The notes: generated by a model not told the origin, from the sequence alone. Shown: positions 38,620-50,229, counted from the first letter of the stretch. The stretch: 64,000 bases of DNA from Jeongeupia sp. HS-3 (GCF_015140455.1 NZ_AP024094.1:2108001-2172000), one strand, 5' to 3'. Numbers and translations are program-made.

Positions 38620-40287
38620 GTGATTGCATTGCTGGAAGCCCAACGCGCCGGTTTGCTACGGCGGCAACACTGGTTGCCGAACATCGTTTCGGGCGCCATT
38701 GTCGGGGTCGTCGCGTTGCCGCTGGCGATGGCGTTTGCGATCGCATCGGGGGCCAAGCCGGAACATGGGCTCTACACCGCCATCGTGGCAGGGCTGCTGG
38801 TGTCCGCGTTTGGCGGCAGCCGCGTGCAGGTGGCCGGGCCCACCGGTGCTTTTATCGTCATTCTGGCCGGCATTACCGCCAAGTATGGCCTTGATGGCCT
38901 GCAGATCGCCACGCTGATGGCCGGGGTGATCCTGCTGCTGCTCGGGATGGCGCGACTGGGATCGATCATCAAGTTTATTCCAGCGCCGGTGATCGTCGGC
39001 TTTACCGCAGGGATAGGGGTGATCATCTGGGTAGGTCAGTGGAAGGATTTCTTCGGGCTCCCTGCCATTGCCGATGGGCACTTCCATCAGAAGCTGTGGT
39101 CGCTTGTCCAAGCGTTACCCCAACTGCATCCGGCCACAACCGCGCTGGCGCTGCTGTCACTCCTGCTGGTGGTGTTTTCATCCCGCATCCCGAAGCTCGA
39201 ACGCATTCCCGGCCCACTGGTGGCGCTATTCGTCGCTACCCTGTTGCAGGCTTTGGTGCAATTCGATGGCGTGACCACGATAGGCAGTGCGTTTGGCGGG
39301 ATTCCACAGCAGTTGCCGACACCACGCCTGCCCGATGTGAGCGTAGCCCGCGTGATCGAGCTGATCGGCCCGGCGTTCACCATTGCGATGCTGGGCGCGA
39401 TCGAATCACTGCTGTCCGCGGTGGTCGCCGATGGCATGGCCGGTACGCGGCATGATTCGAATCAGGAACTGATCGGCCAGGGCATTGCCAATATCGCAGC
39501 ACCGCTGTTTGGCGGCTTTGCGGCGACCGGCGCGATTGCCCGCACGGCCACGAACATCCGCAACGGCGGCACCAGCCCGATTTCGGGCATCGTGCACGCC
39601 ATCACGCTGATCCTCATCATCGTGCTGCTGGCCCCCCTCGCCGTGCATGTTCCGCTGGCGGCGCTGGCGGCGATCCTGTTCGTGGTGGCGTGGAACATGA
39701 GCGAGGCTCGCCACTTTGCCAGGATGGTCCGGCGCGCACCGCGTGCGGATGTCGCCATCCTGCTGGTGACGTTTTGCCTGACCGTATTTGCCGATCTGGT
39801 CGTGGCCGTGAATATCGGGGTCATCCTCGCCACTTTGCATTTCCTGCGCCGCATGGCCAGCAGTGTTGAAGTGCGTGCCAACACCGAACAAGAGCTTCGC
39901 CAGGAACTCGCCGCCCAAGGCCTGAGCCGGCTACCGCCCGGCGTGCTGGTCTACGCGGTGGAAGGACCGTTCTTTTTTGGCGCGGTGGAAAACTTCGAGC
40001 AGGTGCTGGCCAGTACCCATACCGATCCGGGCATCCTGATCATCCGGCTGCGCTGGGTGCCTTATATCGACATCACCGGCCTGCAAATGCTGGAAGAAGT
40101 GGCCGAGGACCTGCACAAACGCGGCGTGCGCGTGATGATGTCCGGTGCGAACGAGCGTGTGCACGCCATGCTGGAAAAAGCCGGACTCATCTTGCTGATT
40201 GGCCAGAGCAATTATTTCAAAACGTTTGAAGAAGCGTTAAAACGCTGCAGCGAGCTGACCGATCAAGCCGCCGAGCGCGGGCAATGA
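38620..40287 (+). CDS. SulP-family anion transporter with STAS domain
   Basis: 555-residue inner-membrane transporter. The SulP membrane domain (about residues 15-410) includes VAGPTGAFIVILAGI and the motif LIGQGIANIAAPLFGGFAATGAIARTATNIRNGG. The C-terminal STAS domain (about 430-545) contains VPYIDITGLQMLEEV. Substrate could be sulfate, bicarbonate or a dicarboxylate; no carbonic anhydrase or sulfur gene is adjacent. The start is a GTG at 38620 with only a weak ribosome site. The next gene begins 17 bases after the stop. Confidence 0.93.
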   Translation: MIALLEAQRAGLLRRQHWLPNIVSGAIVGVVALPLAMAFAIASGAKPEHGLYTAIVAGLLVSAFGGSRVQVAGPTGAFIVILAGITAKYGLDGLQIATLMAGVILLLLGMARLGSIIKFIPAPVIVGFTAGIGVIIWVGQWKDFFGLPAIADGHFHQKLWSLVQALPQLHPATTALALLSLLLVVFSSRIPKLERIPGPLVALFVATLLQALVQFDGVTTIGSAFGGIPQQLPTPRLPDVSVARVIELIGPAFTIAMLGAIESLLSAVVADGMAGTRHDSNQELIGQGIANIAAPLFGGFAATGAIARTATNIRNGGTSPISGIVHAITLILIIVLLAPLAVHVPLAALAAILFVVAWNMSEARHFARMVRRAPRADVAILLVTFCLTVFADLVVAVNIGVILATLHFLRRMASSVEVRANTEQELRQELAAQGLSRLPPGVLVYAVEGPFFFGAVENFEQVLASTHTDPGILIIRLRWVPYIDITGLQMLEEVAEDLHKRGVRVMMSGANERVHAMLEKAGLILLIGQSNYFKTFEEALKRCSELTDQAAERGQ

Positions 40288-40303
40288 GCGCCCATCCGCA
40301 CAA

Positions 40304-41155
40304 ATGCAAACCGAATCAGGCAATACAGTGACCGATACATCCATGGATTTTTCAGCATTACTGGCCGCCGGCGACGACAAGCAAGCCGTCATCATGCGCG
40401 GCGGCGCATTTCAGAGCCTGCATTTCGATTTGACGGCGGTGCAAAGCAAAATGGCCGTCAAAGACCCCTACCATCTGGTGCTCGGCTACACCCGAACCAT
40501 GCTGTCTTTCCGGCTGTTCGTGCCCAAGCCGCGACGCATTGTCATGGTCGGGCTGGGTGGCGGCTCACTGGCAAAGTACTGCTATCGCAACTTTCCGCTC
40601 GCCCAGATGGCCGTTTGCGAGATTGATCCGCAGGTGATCGCCCTGCGGGATGACTTCCTGATTCCGCCCGATGACGCCCGTTTTCAGGTGATTTGCGGCG
40701 ATGGTGCGGCCTATGTCAAAAGCTGCGCGGGGAACATCAATCTGCTGCTGATCGATGGCTTTGACGACCGGGGCATTCCCACCGCGCTGTGCAGCCAGTC
40801 TTTCTATGACAATTGCGCCGCCTCGCTGGCGCCCGAGGGCATTGCCGCTTTCAATTTGCAGGCGCAGGATACCCGCAACCCGGTACATCTGGAGCGGATA
40901 TGCCGCGCCTTCGGTCAGCATGTGGTCGCGATCAAGGCGGACGACGGCGCAAATTACATCGTGCTCGCCAGCCGCAACGCATCGCTGATGAACACGCCCA
41001 AGGCCGTCCTGCTTCAGCGGGCTGCCGAGCTTGAAGCCGAATCGGATTACAAACTCGTATCGTTTGCCCGGCGCGTGATCACAAGCCGCGCTTATGCCAA
41101 GCCCGGGGATGTCTTTACCGTCGATGCCTTGTCCCGCACGCCCCCAAGGCCATAG
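40304..41155 (+). CDS. Spermidine synthase-like SAM-dependent enzyme
   Basis: 283-residue protein with a class I SAM/aminopropyl-transferase Rossmann fold. The glycine-rich loop is VGLGGGSLAKYC, with the acidic ribose-binding segment CEIDPQVIAL and the catalytic-region segment LLIDGFDDRGIP. Members of this group are annotated as spermidine synthases, but many are of unproven activity. No speD or other polyamine gene is nearby, so the reaction is uncertain. The first ATG lacks a clear ribosome site; GTG at 40328 or ATG at 40343 are alternatives. It follows the SulP gene closely and may be co-transcribed. Confidence 0.82.
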   Translation: MQTESGNTVTDTSMDFSALLAAGDDKQAVIMRGGAFQSLHFDLTAVQSKMAVKDPYHLVLGYTRTMLSFRLFVPKPRRIVMVGLGGGSLAKYCYRNFPLAQMAVCEIDPQVIALRDDFLIPPDDARFQVICGDGAAYVKSCAGNINLLLIDGFDDRGIPTALCSQSFYDNCAASLAPEGIAAFNLQAQDTRNPVHLERICRAFGQHVVAIKADDGANYIVLASRNASLMNTPKAVLLQRAAELEAESDYKLVSFARRVITSRAYAKPGDVFTVDALSRTPPRP

Positions 41156-41214
41156 CCGGTTTGGATTCAGCCCGCAGGGGCGCGGTATCATTCGCCCCAA
41201 CGAGGAGTAAACGA

Positions 41215-41538
41215 ATGGCGAACGAAAAACCGGCACAGCGCGCAGCAGCGACCAAACGCGTTCAACTTTATCTGGCCGTGCCCTTTGCAGAAAAGGACGC
41301 GGCCAAGGCTTTGGGCGCCCGCTGGGATGCCGAACGCAAGAAATGGTATGTGCCGCATGGCGTGGACATCGCCCCGTTCAAGCAATGGCTGGCCGCAGAT
41401 GAAACCGCATCACTCGATGCCCTCTCCCCTGCGCCCACCGCCGCGCCCAAACCAAAGAAAGCAGCACCCACACCCCGCGCCCCCACCATTCCCGCCGGCT
41501 TTGTCGCCTACTCGGGTGAAACGCCGCCCTGGGAATAG
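41215..41538 (+). CDS. DUF5710 domain protein
   Basis: 107-residue protein. The conserved domain (residues about 15-58, YLAVPFAEKDAAKALGARWD then KKWYVPHGVD) matches DUF5710, found alone and in conjugative primases; its function is unknown. A proline/alanine-rich tail ends SGETPPWE. The ATG at 41215 has GAGGAG seven bases upstream. Confidence 0.85.
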   Translation: MANEKPAQRAAATKRVQLYLAVPFAEKDAAKALGARWDAERKKWYVPHGVDIAPFKQWLAADETASLDALSPAPTAAPKPKKAAPTPRAPTIPAGFVAYSGETPPWE

Positions 41539-41616
41539 GCCGGAACGCACCGGCTGTCGCAGCCAGCCACGATAGCCCATCATATTGAATACGCCCCCAC
41601 CGCGAGTTGCACCGCT

Positions 41617-43041
41617 ATGAGCACGAGTTTCTTCTGGCACGACTACGAAACCTTCGGCGTCGTCCCGCGCCGCGATCGCCCGGCGCAGTTCGCCGGCATC
41701 CGCACCGATCTGGAACTGAACGAGATCGGCGAGCCGGTCGAGCTGTTTTGCCAGCCAACGCCCGACTGGCTGCCCGATCCGCAATCGTGTCTGCTGACCG
41801 GCATCACCCCGCAGCATTGCCTGGAGCGCGGCGTGGTCGAGCGTGAGTTCGCCGCCGGCATCGAGGCCGAGCTGGCGCAGCCGGGCACCATCGGCGTCGG
41901 CTACAACACCATCCGTTTCGACGACGAAGTCACCCGCTTCCTGTTCTGGCGCAACCTGTACGAGCCGTACGCACGCGAATGGCAGAACGATTGCGGCCGC
42001 TGGGATTTGCTCGATACCGTGCGCACCACCTGGGCGCTGCGGCCCGAAGGCATCCACTGGCCGAGCCACGACGACGGCAAACCCAGTTTCAAGCTTGAAG
42101 ACCTGAGCCGCGCCAACGGCCTGCTGCACGAGGCCGCGCACGATGCGGTCTCCGACGTGCGCGCGACCATTGCGCTGGCGCGGCTGATCCGCGACCGCCA
42201 GCCCAAGCTGTTCGACTTCTGCCTGAGCCTGCGCAGGAAAGACGCGGTGCTGGCGCAGATCGGCTCGACGCCGAAGCCCTTCCTGCATGTGTCGGGCATG
42301 TTCGGTACCGAGCGCGGCTGTATCGCCGCTGTCTGGCCGCTCGCCTGGCATCCGAGCAACAAGAACGAGCTGATCGTCTGGGATCTGGCGTTCGATCCGC
42401 GCGAGCTGTTCGCGCTTGACGCCGAAACGATCCGCACGCGGATGTTCAGTCGCGCCGATGCGCTGCCCGAAGGCGTGAGCCGGCTGCCGATCAAGACCAT
42501 CCACATCAACAAATCGCCTATCGTCATCGGCAATCTGAAAACGCTGCAGCCGGCGCAAGCGACACGCTGGGGCATCGATTTCGCCGTGGTCGAGCAACAC
42601 GCCGCGCTGCTGCAGGATGCACCGGCGCTGCCGTGGAAAGCCGTGTTCCAGCGTGATCTGGCGCCGATCGGTGACGTCGATCAGGATCTGTACGGCGGCT
42701 TTTTGTCCAACAACGACCGGCAGCGGCTGGAAGAGCTGCGCTCGCTCGACGCCAACGCCCTCGCCAGCGAGCGCCCGCGCTTTGACGATCGCCGCCTCGA
42801 CGAGCTGCTGTTCCGCTACCGTGCGCGCAATTTTCCGGCGTCCTTGAATGATGCCGAGGCCGCACGCTGGCAGCGGTTGCGCTGCGAGCGCCTGTTCGAA
42901 GGCCGCGATGGCTATCGCACGCTCGAGGACTACTGCGCGCAGATCGACACGCTGGCCGAAGACGCCGACGAGCGCGGTGAAGCCATCCTTGCGGCGCTGT
43001 ACGACTACGCCGAAGCCATCGCGCCCGAGGATGGCGCGTGA
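41617..43041 (+). CDS. sbcB: Exodeoxyribonuclease I
   Basis: 474-residue 3'-5' single-strand exonuclease used in recombination and mismatch repair. The DEDD catalytic residues are visible in HDYETFG near the N-terminus, in the GYNTIRFDDEVTRF segment and in HEAAHDAVSDVRATI. C-terminal segments such as LYGGFLSNNDR and FRYRARNFP follow the E. coli enzyme. The stop overlaps the GTG start of the LysR gene by four bases. Confidence 0.96.
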   Translation: MSTSFFWHDYETFGVVPRRDRPAQFAGIRTDLELNEIGEPVELFCQPTPDWLPDPQSCLLTGITPQHCLERGVVEREFAAGIEAELAQPGTIGVGYNTIRFDDEVTRFLFWRNLYEPYAREWQNDCGRWDLLDTVRTTWALRPEGIHWPSHDDGKPSFKLEDLSRANGLLHEAAHDAVSDVRATIALARLIRDRQPKLFDFCLSLRRKDAVLAQIGSTPKPFLHVSGMFGTERGCIAAVWPLAWHPSNKNELIVWDLAFDPRELFALDAETIRTRMFSRADALPEGVSRLPIKTIHINKSPIVIGNLKTLQPAQATRWGIDFAVVEQHAALLQDAPALPWKAVFQRDLAPIGDVDQDLYGGFLSNNDRQRLEELRSLDANALASERPRFDDRRLDELLFRYRARNFPASLNDAEAARWQRLRCERLFEGRDGYRTLEDYCAQIDTLAEDADERGEAILAALYDYAEAIAPEDGA

Positions 43042-43985
43042 GGTATACGCTCAGGCAACTGGAAGTCTTCGTCGCGGTCGGCCGTTTCGAGAGCGTCTCG
43101 CGCGCGACCGAGGCGCTGAACCTGTCGCAATCGGCCACCAGCACCGCGCTGGCCGAGCTGGAAAAACAATTCGACGTGCGCCTGTTCGATCGTCACGGCA
43201 AACGCTTGCAACTGAACGAATCGGGCCGCGCACTGCTGCCACGGGCGATCGAGCTGCTCGACCGCGCCGGCGAAATCGAAAGCCTGCTCGCCGGCAAGGC
43301 CGGGCTGAACGGCTTTCGCTTCGGCGCCACGCTGACCATCGGCAACTATCTGGCTACCCTGCTGGTCGGCGAATTCATGCGCCGCCATCCGGGCTGCCGG
43401 GTGCAACTGGATGTGCACAACACCTCGACCATCTTGCGGCAGGTGGCGCATTTCGAGCTCGATTTCGGCCTGATCGAGGGCGACAACCCGAATCCGGATC
43501 TGTGCGCCGAACCGTGGGTGGCCGATGAGCTGGTGGTGTTCGCCGCGCCCGATCATCCGCTCACGCGCGAAGCGCACGTCACGGTCGAGATGCTCGCCAA
43601 ACAACCGTGGATCGTCCGTGAACCGGGCTCGGGCACGCGGCAGGCGTTTGAAAGCGCCTTCCACTCGGTGCGCGCACAGATGGATGTGCGGCTGGAGCTG
43701 GAACACACCGAGGCGATCAAGCGCGCGGTCGAGGCCGGCATGGGGCTGTCGTGCATTTCACGGCTGGCGCTGAAGGAGGCGTTCCGCCGCGGCAGCCTGG
43801 TGCCGATCGAGGTCGACGATCTCAACCTCGAACGGCAGTTCCACATCGTCTGGCACAAGCAGAAATTCCACACCCCGGGCATGCAGGCGTTCATCGCGCT
43901 GTGCCGCGAGGTCAGCGCCGGCGCCACGCGCGCCGACGAGATCATCATGCGCGATGCCAACGGCCGGGAAATCGAGTACCGCTAG
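43038..43985 (+). CDS. LysR-family regulator, YeiE-like
   Basis: 315-residue LysR-type regulator with an N-terminal HTH (LRQLEVFVAVGRFESVSRATEALNLSQSATSTALAELE is the family region). The effector domain includes LIEGDNPNPDL and AAPDHPLTRE, and REPGSGTRQAFE. These resemble E. coli YeiE. The start is GTG, overlapping the sbcB stop (GTGA), so the two genes are translationally coupled. Target genes are unknown. Confidence 0.92.
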   Translation: MRYTLRQLEVFVAVGRFESVSRATEALNLSQSATSTALAELEKQFDVRLFDRHGKRLQLNESGRALLPRAIELLDRAGEIESLLAGKAGLNGFRFGATLTIGNYLATLLVGEFMRRHPGCRVQLDVHNTSTILRQVAHFELDFGLIEGDNPNPDLCAEPWVADELVVFAAPDHPLTREAHVTVEMLAKQPWIVREPGSGTRQAFESAFHSVRAQMDVRLELEHTEAIKRAVEAGMGLSCISRLALKEAFRRGSLVPIEVDDLNLERQFHIVWHKQKFHTPGMQAFIALCREVSAGATRADEIIMRDANGREIEYR

Positions 43986-44010
43986 CCCGGCCCTTCCATC
44001 GAGCACGCGA

Positions 44011-44286
44011 TCAGTCGAACAGCTCTTCCCAGATCGACTTGCGCTTCTTGTACGGCTTTTGATCGTAATGCTGTGGCCTGTTGTCGTAGCGGACTTCCTG
44101 CGGCCGGGGCTCGCTGTGCGGAACCTCGCGGGCGGGTACGGCATCCTGGATCTGGGCGCGTTCGATGATCTTGTCGAGCTCGCCGCGGTCGAGCCAGACA
44201 CCGCGGCAGCGCGGGCAATAATCGATCTCGACGCCTTGGCGTTCGGACATTACCAGACGTTCGTCAACACAAGTCGGGCATTGCAT
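44011..44286 (-). CDS. TFIIB-type zinc ribbon protein
   Basis: 91-residue protein. MQCPTC and YCPRCRGVWLDRGELDKI form a zinc ribbon of the zf-TFIIB type, followed by a charged, proline-rich tail ending KRKSIWEELFD. Function unknown. It lies downstream of the P-type ATPase gene on the same strand, 62 bases away across a possible terminator. Confidence 0.9.
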   Translation of the reverse strand: MQCPTCVDERLVMSERQGVEIDYCPRCRGVWLDRGELDKIIERAQIQDAVPAREVPHSEPRPQEVRYDNRPQHYDQKPYKKRKSIWEELFD

Positions 44287-44328
44287 GGTCAGACTCCTTG
44301 ATCACTGCATTGAATAAGAAAGGGCAGT

Positions 44329-44346
44329 CGGCACCAACCGGTGCCG
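44329..44346 (-). terminator. Possible terminator after the metal ATPase gene
   Basis: CGGCACC/GGTGCCG stem with a four-base loop. On the minus strand it is followed by a pyrimidine-rich CTGCCCTTTCTTATT. Confidence 0.5.
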
Positions 44347-44348
44347 GC

Positions 44349-46658
<2,310 letters not shown>

Positions 46659-46685
46659 GGTGGACTCCGTTTGCGGTATAAACGT

Positions 46686-46716
46686 AGTACACACCCTGAA
46701 GCCACTACAAGGTCAA
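46686..46716 (-). promoter_or_regulatory. MerR-type promoter/operator of the metal ATPase gene
   Basis: On the minus strand TTGACC (46711-46716) and TGTACT (46686-46691) are separated by 19 bases, the over-long spacer typical of MerR-family promoters. The spacer holds a dyad of the type ACCTTGTAGT...CAGGGT. The site lies between the divergent regulator and ATPase genes. Confidence 0.75.
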
Positions 46717-46719
46717 GCG

Positions 46720-47154
46720 ATGAAAATCGGCGAACTGGCGCAAGCGGCGCAATGCAGCGTCGAGACCGTGCGCTACTACGAAAAGGAAGGCCTGCTGCCG
46801 GCGGCCGAACGCACCGCAAGTAACTACCGCAGCTACGGCCCAGCACACGCCGAGCGGCTGCGCTTTATCCGCAACTGCCGTGCGCTGGATATGACGCAGG
46901 ACGAAATCCGCACCCTGCTCGGCTTCGTCGACGACCCGGCGGCCGGCTGCGGCGCGGTCAACGACCTGGTCGACGAACACCTCGGCCATGTGCAGGCCCG
47001 AATCGCCGAGCTGATGGAGCTGGAAAAACAACTGACCACGCTGCGGCACCGCTGCAACGGCGAGTTTCCGGTCGATGCCTGCGGGATTGTGCAGGGCTTG
47101 AGCGAGATGGAGACCGAGGCTAAGCCGGCGCATCGGCATACGCATTTGGGTTAG
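46720..47154 (+). CDS. cadR: MerR-family Cd/Pb-responsive regulator
   Basis: 144-residue regulator with an N-terminal MerR HTH (MKIGELAQAAQCSVETVRYYEKEGLLP), a dimerisation helix and a metal-binding C-terminus. Cys77, Cys112 and Cys121 correspond to the cysteines of CadR/PbrR that bind Cd(II) or Pb(II). A His-rich tail (HRHTHLG) follows. The start at 46720 fits the family N-terminus. It is divergent from the metal ATPase gene, which it should activate through the 19-base-spacer promoter. Confidence 0.93.
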   Translation: MKIGELAQAAQCSVETVRYYEKEGLLPAAERTASNYRSYGPAHAERLRFIRNCRALDMTQDEIRTLLGFVDDPAAGCGAVNDLVDEHLGHVQARIAELMELEKQLTTLRHRCNGEFPVDACGIVQGLSEMETEAKPAHRHTHLG

Positions 47155-47710
47155 CCCCGACTTCAACAGCATTAGCGCCTTTGGCGCAGTGTTTTGAGAT
47201 GCCGGTTCCGCCCGGCTGGCGGGTTCTTTTCTTGCTTCGCCAAGAAAAGGAACCAAAAGAAGGCGACCCCGCATCCGCGCCCGCTTCGCGGGTGCCCTGC
47301 GCTGCTCACCCGTCACGGCGGGAATCGCAAACTCGCTGCGCTCAAACAGCGATCCCCGACAGCCCCGTGCCGGGCTGTGCTGCTCGGCGCTTCTGAGGGG
47401 ATCGGGGCGGTATGCAAGCGGCAGCGACCACATACGCAGCAAACCGGTTGTGGCGAAAAGCGCGCCGATTTTCACCCCGTTCGCCAGCGCCGAGGAGTGG
47501 AGCGAGACAAGCGGTTTCATTGCTTGGCTCGCGACCGATCGAGGGTAGCCCGGAGGGCCGCAGGGCGCGGGTCGCCTTTGGGGTGAAGGGGGCTTTGGCG
47601 AGACAAAGCTCCCTTCCCGTCCGCGCGGCGGAACGCGCGTGTAAAGCTTTTACTCGCGCCGCAGGCGCTAATCCCCAATCCCTTGAAACCCAACCTCCAA
47701 TTCCAGCACA
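47155..47710. repeat. Non-coding, repeat-like intergenic region
   Basis: About 560 bases without a credible gene. It contains an imperfect hairpin, GGTTC-TTTTCTTG with CAAGAAAAGGAACC (47222-47254), then stretches such as GCGCCCGCTTCGCGGGTGCCC and GCCCCGTGCCGGGC. From memory, similar blocks occur many times in beta- and gammaproteobacterial genomes and are often mis-annotated as short proteins. All six frames are open over parts of it, but none has family resemblance or a ribosome site. Confidence 0.5.
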
Positions 47711-47715
47711 CCATG

Positions 47716-47739
47716 AAAAACGGCCCCGAAGGGCCGTTT
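47716..47739 (-). terminator. Terminator after fpr
   Basis: On the minus strand AAACGGCCC-TTCG-GGGCCGTTTTT, with a UUCG-type tetraloop. It ends the etfB-etfA-fpr transcript. Confidence 0.85.
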
Positions 47740-47768
47740 GTTTCATCGAAGCACGAATGCCACGTCGT

Positions 47769-48545
47769 TTACTTCTCGACGAAAGCACGCTCGATCACGT
47801 AATCGCCGGGCTGGCCGATCCGCTTGCTGACCTGGAAACCACGCTCGTCCAGCAGACGGCAGGTGTCTTCCAGCATCGCCGGGCTGCCGCACAGCATCGC
47901 ACGATCGGTTTCCGGGTTGAACGGCGGCAGGCCGATATCTTCGAACAGCTTGCCCGACTCGACCAACTCGGTCAGACGGCCCTGGTTGCGGAACGGCTCG
48001 CGCGTCACGCTCGGGTAGTAAATCAGCTTGTTGCGCACTTCTTCGCCGAAGAACTCGTTGTTCGGCAACTCGTTCTGGATGAAGTCGGCGTAGGCCAACT
48101 CCGACACGGTACGCACGCCGTGGAACAGCACGATCTTGTCGAACTGCTCGTACGCTTCCGGGTCCTGGATCAGCGACATGAACGGCGCCAGGCCGGTGCC
48201 GGTGCTGAGGTAATACAGCGTCTTGCCCGGCTTGAGGTCGGACAGCACCAGCGTGCCGGTCGGCTTGCGGCTGATCAGGATATCGTCGCCGACCTTGATT
48301 TTCTGCAGCTCGGACGTCAGCGGGCCGTTTTGCACCTTGATGCTGAAGAATTCAAGATGTTCTTCATAGTTGGCGCTGGCAACCGAATAGGCGCGCATCA
48401 CCTTCTTGCCGTTGATCTCAAGGCCGATCATCACGAACTGGCCGTTCTCGAACTTCAGACCCGGATCGCGCGTGGTCTTGAAGCTGAACAAGGTGTCGTT
48501 CCAGTGATGGACCGAAAGGATTTTTTCAGTGGCGTAGGTGCTCAT
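47769..48545 (-). CDS. fpr: Ferredoxin-NADP reductase
   Basis: 258-residue FAD enzyme that exchanges electrons between NADPH and ferredoxin or flavodoxin. FAD-binding segment RAYSVASANY, NADP-binding segment STGTGLAPFMSLI, and a C-terminus ending IERAFVEK like other bacterial class I Fpr proteins. The ATG lies two bases after the etfA stop, so it belongs to the etfB-etfA transcript. Confidence 0.96.
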   Translation of the reverse strand: MSTYATEKILSVHHWNDTLFSFKTTRDPGLKFENGQFVMIGLEINGKKVMRAYSVASANYEEHLEFFSIKVQNGPLTSELQKIKVGDDILISRKPTGTLVLSDLKPGKTLYYLSTGTGLAPFMSLIQDPEAYEQFDKIVLFHGVRTVSELAYADFIQNELPNNEFFGEEVRNKLIYYPSVTREPFRNQGRLTELVESGKLFEDIGLPPFNPETDRAMLCGSPAMLEDTCRLLDERGFQVSKRIGQPGDYVIERAFVEK

Positions 48546-48547
48546 TA

Positions 48548-49480
48548 TTATTGTTCCAGTGCTTTGGTAAGTTGCGGGACGGCGTCGAACAGGTCGGCAA
48601 CGAGGCCGAAATCGGCGACCTGGAAGATCGCGGCGTCCGGGTCATGGTTGATCGCGACGATGACCTGGCTATCCTTCATGCCGGCCAGATGCTGCTGCGC
48701 ACCCGAGATACCGGCGGCAATATACAGCTCTGGCGCGACCACGGTACCGGTTTGGCCAACTTGCTGCTCGTTCGGCGCAAACCCGGCATCGACCGCGGCA
48801 CGGGTGGCACCGATGGCGCCACCGAGCTTGTCGGCCAGCGGGCCGAGCAGTTCCTCGAAGCGCTCGCCAAACGAGCGGCCACCCGCAACCACCACGCGGG
48901 CCGAAGCCAGCTCGGGACGATCGGAAGCATTTCTGGATTCGGACACCCAGCGCACACGGGTATCGGCGGCCGGCGCAGCCAGCGATTCGATGGCGGCGGC
49001 GCTGGCGGCTTCGGCGGCGGCCGGGAAGCTGGTTGCGCGCACGGTAACGACTTGAATCGCATCGCTGCTTTCGACCGTCGCCAACAGGTTGCCGGCGTAA
49101 ATCGGCCGCACATAGGTCGACGGTGCGGTAATTTCGACCGCGTCGGCGATCATCGCCACGTCCAGCAGGCCGGCGACGCGCGGCAGCACATCCTTGGCCA
49201 AGGTCGTATGCGGTGCCAGGATCACCTGGAAGTCGCCGGCGAGCGATTTGATGATGTTGGCAACGTCGGCCGCCAGCGGATGCGCCAGGTGCGCGGCATC
49301 GACGCGCAACACCTTCGCCACGCCGTCGAGCTTGGCGGCTTGCTCGGCCACGCTAGCGGTAGCGCTACCGACCACCAGCACATGAATCGGTGCGCTCCAT
49401 GCCTTGGCTGCACCGATAGCACGGCGCGTTGCCGCCTTGAGTTGACGGCCGTCGTGATCGGCCAGAATCAGTACGCTCAT
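48548..49480 (-). CDS. etfA: Electron transfer flavoprotein alpha subunit
   Basis: 310-residue FAD-carrying subunit of ETF, which accepts electrons from acyl-CoA dehydrogenases. The C-terminal FAD domain has VVAGGRSFGERFEELLGPLADKLGGAIGATRAAVDAG and GISGAQQHLAGMKDS and INHDPDAAIF. The start overlaps the etfB stop (ATGA). Confidence 0.97.
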   Translation of the reverse strand: MSVLILADHDGRQLKAATRRAIGAAKAWSAPIHVLVVGSATASVAEQAAKLDGVAKVLRVDAAHLAHPLAADVANIIKSLAGDFQVILAPHTTLAKDVLPRVAGLLDVAMIADAVEITAPSTYVRPIYAGNLLATVESSDAIQVVTVRATSFPAAAEAASAAAIESLAAPAADTRVRWVSESRNASDRPELASARVVVAGGRSFGERFEELLGPLADKLGGAIGATRAAVDAGFAPNEQQVGQTGTVVAPELYIAAGISGAQQHLAGMKDSQVIVAINHDPDAAIFQVADFGLVADLFDAVPQLTKALEQ

Positions 49481-50229
49481 GACAGCACCCCCGAGGCACG
49501 CAGTTTTTCAACGAGCTCGGCGACGCTGCCGACCTTGATACCCGCCTTGCGTTGCGCCGGCGCGGCGACCTTGAGACGCTTGATGCGCGGCGCGAAATCG
49601 GCACCGGTCTCGCTGCCAGCGAGCGTTTCGATCGGCTTTTTCTTCGCCATCATCAAGTTGGGCAGTTTGACGAAGCGCGGCGCGTTCAGGCGCAGATCGC
49701 AGGTCACCACCGCCGGCAGGGTCAGGGCAATGGTTTCAACGCCACCGTCGACTTCACGGGTCACCACGGCCTCGTTGCCTTCGACCTTCAACTCGGACGC
49801 GAAGGTCGCTTGCGGCCAGTCGAGCAGCGCGGCGAGCATCTGGCCGGCTTGGCCAGCGTCGTTGTCGATCGCCTGCTTACCGACGAGTACCAGACCCGGC
49901 TGTTCGCACTCGACCACGGCCTTGAGCAGCTTGGCGACCGCCAGCGGCTGCAGAAAGACGCCACCGGTCTCGACCACCAGCGCCCGATCGACGCCCATCG
50001 CCAGCGCATGGCGCAGCGCTTCGGGGCTGGCGGCACTGCCGAGACTGACGGCGACGATCTCGGTCACCACGCCCTTTTCCTTCAGGCGCAGCGCTTCTTC
50101 GACGGCAATTTCGTCGAAGGGGTTAATATTCATGCGTACACCGTCGAGCTCGACGTCACTGCCATCCGGCTTGGCGCGAACGGGGACGTTGTGGTCGACG
50201 ACGCGTTTGACGGCGACAAGAACTTTCAC
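49477..50229 (-). CDS. etfB: Electron transfer flavoprotein beta subunit
   Basis: 250-residue AMP-binding subunit of ETF. The start is the GTG at 50229 (MKVLVAVKRVVDHNV), six bases after AAGGAG; upstream codons to 50268 lack support. Family segments include NPFDEIAVEEALRLKEKG and LVLVGKQAIDNDAGQ. First gene of etfB-etfA-fpr, divergent from ETF-QO with an AT-rich 108-base gap that must hold both promoters. Confidence 0.97.
   Translation of the reverse strand: MKVLVAVKRVVDHNVPVRAKPDGSDVELDGVRMNINPFDEIAVEEALRLKEKGVVTEIVAVSLGSAASPEALRHALAMGVDRALVVETGGVFLQPLAVAKLLKAVVECEQPGLVLVGKQAIDNDAGQAGQMLAALLDWPQATFASELKVEGNEAVVTREVDGGVETIALTLPAVVTCDLRLNAPRFVKLPNLMMAKKKPIETLAGSETGADFAPRIKRLKVAAPAQRKAGIKVGSVAELVEKLRASGVLS

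Noticed and set aside
47412-49055. Long + strand open frame running from the repeat-like block through fpr and etfA
   Set aside because: It is the antisense of fpr and etfA, whose identity is certain; its beginning lies in a non-coding repeat-like region.
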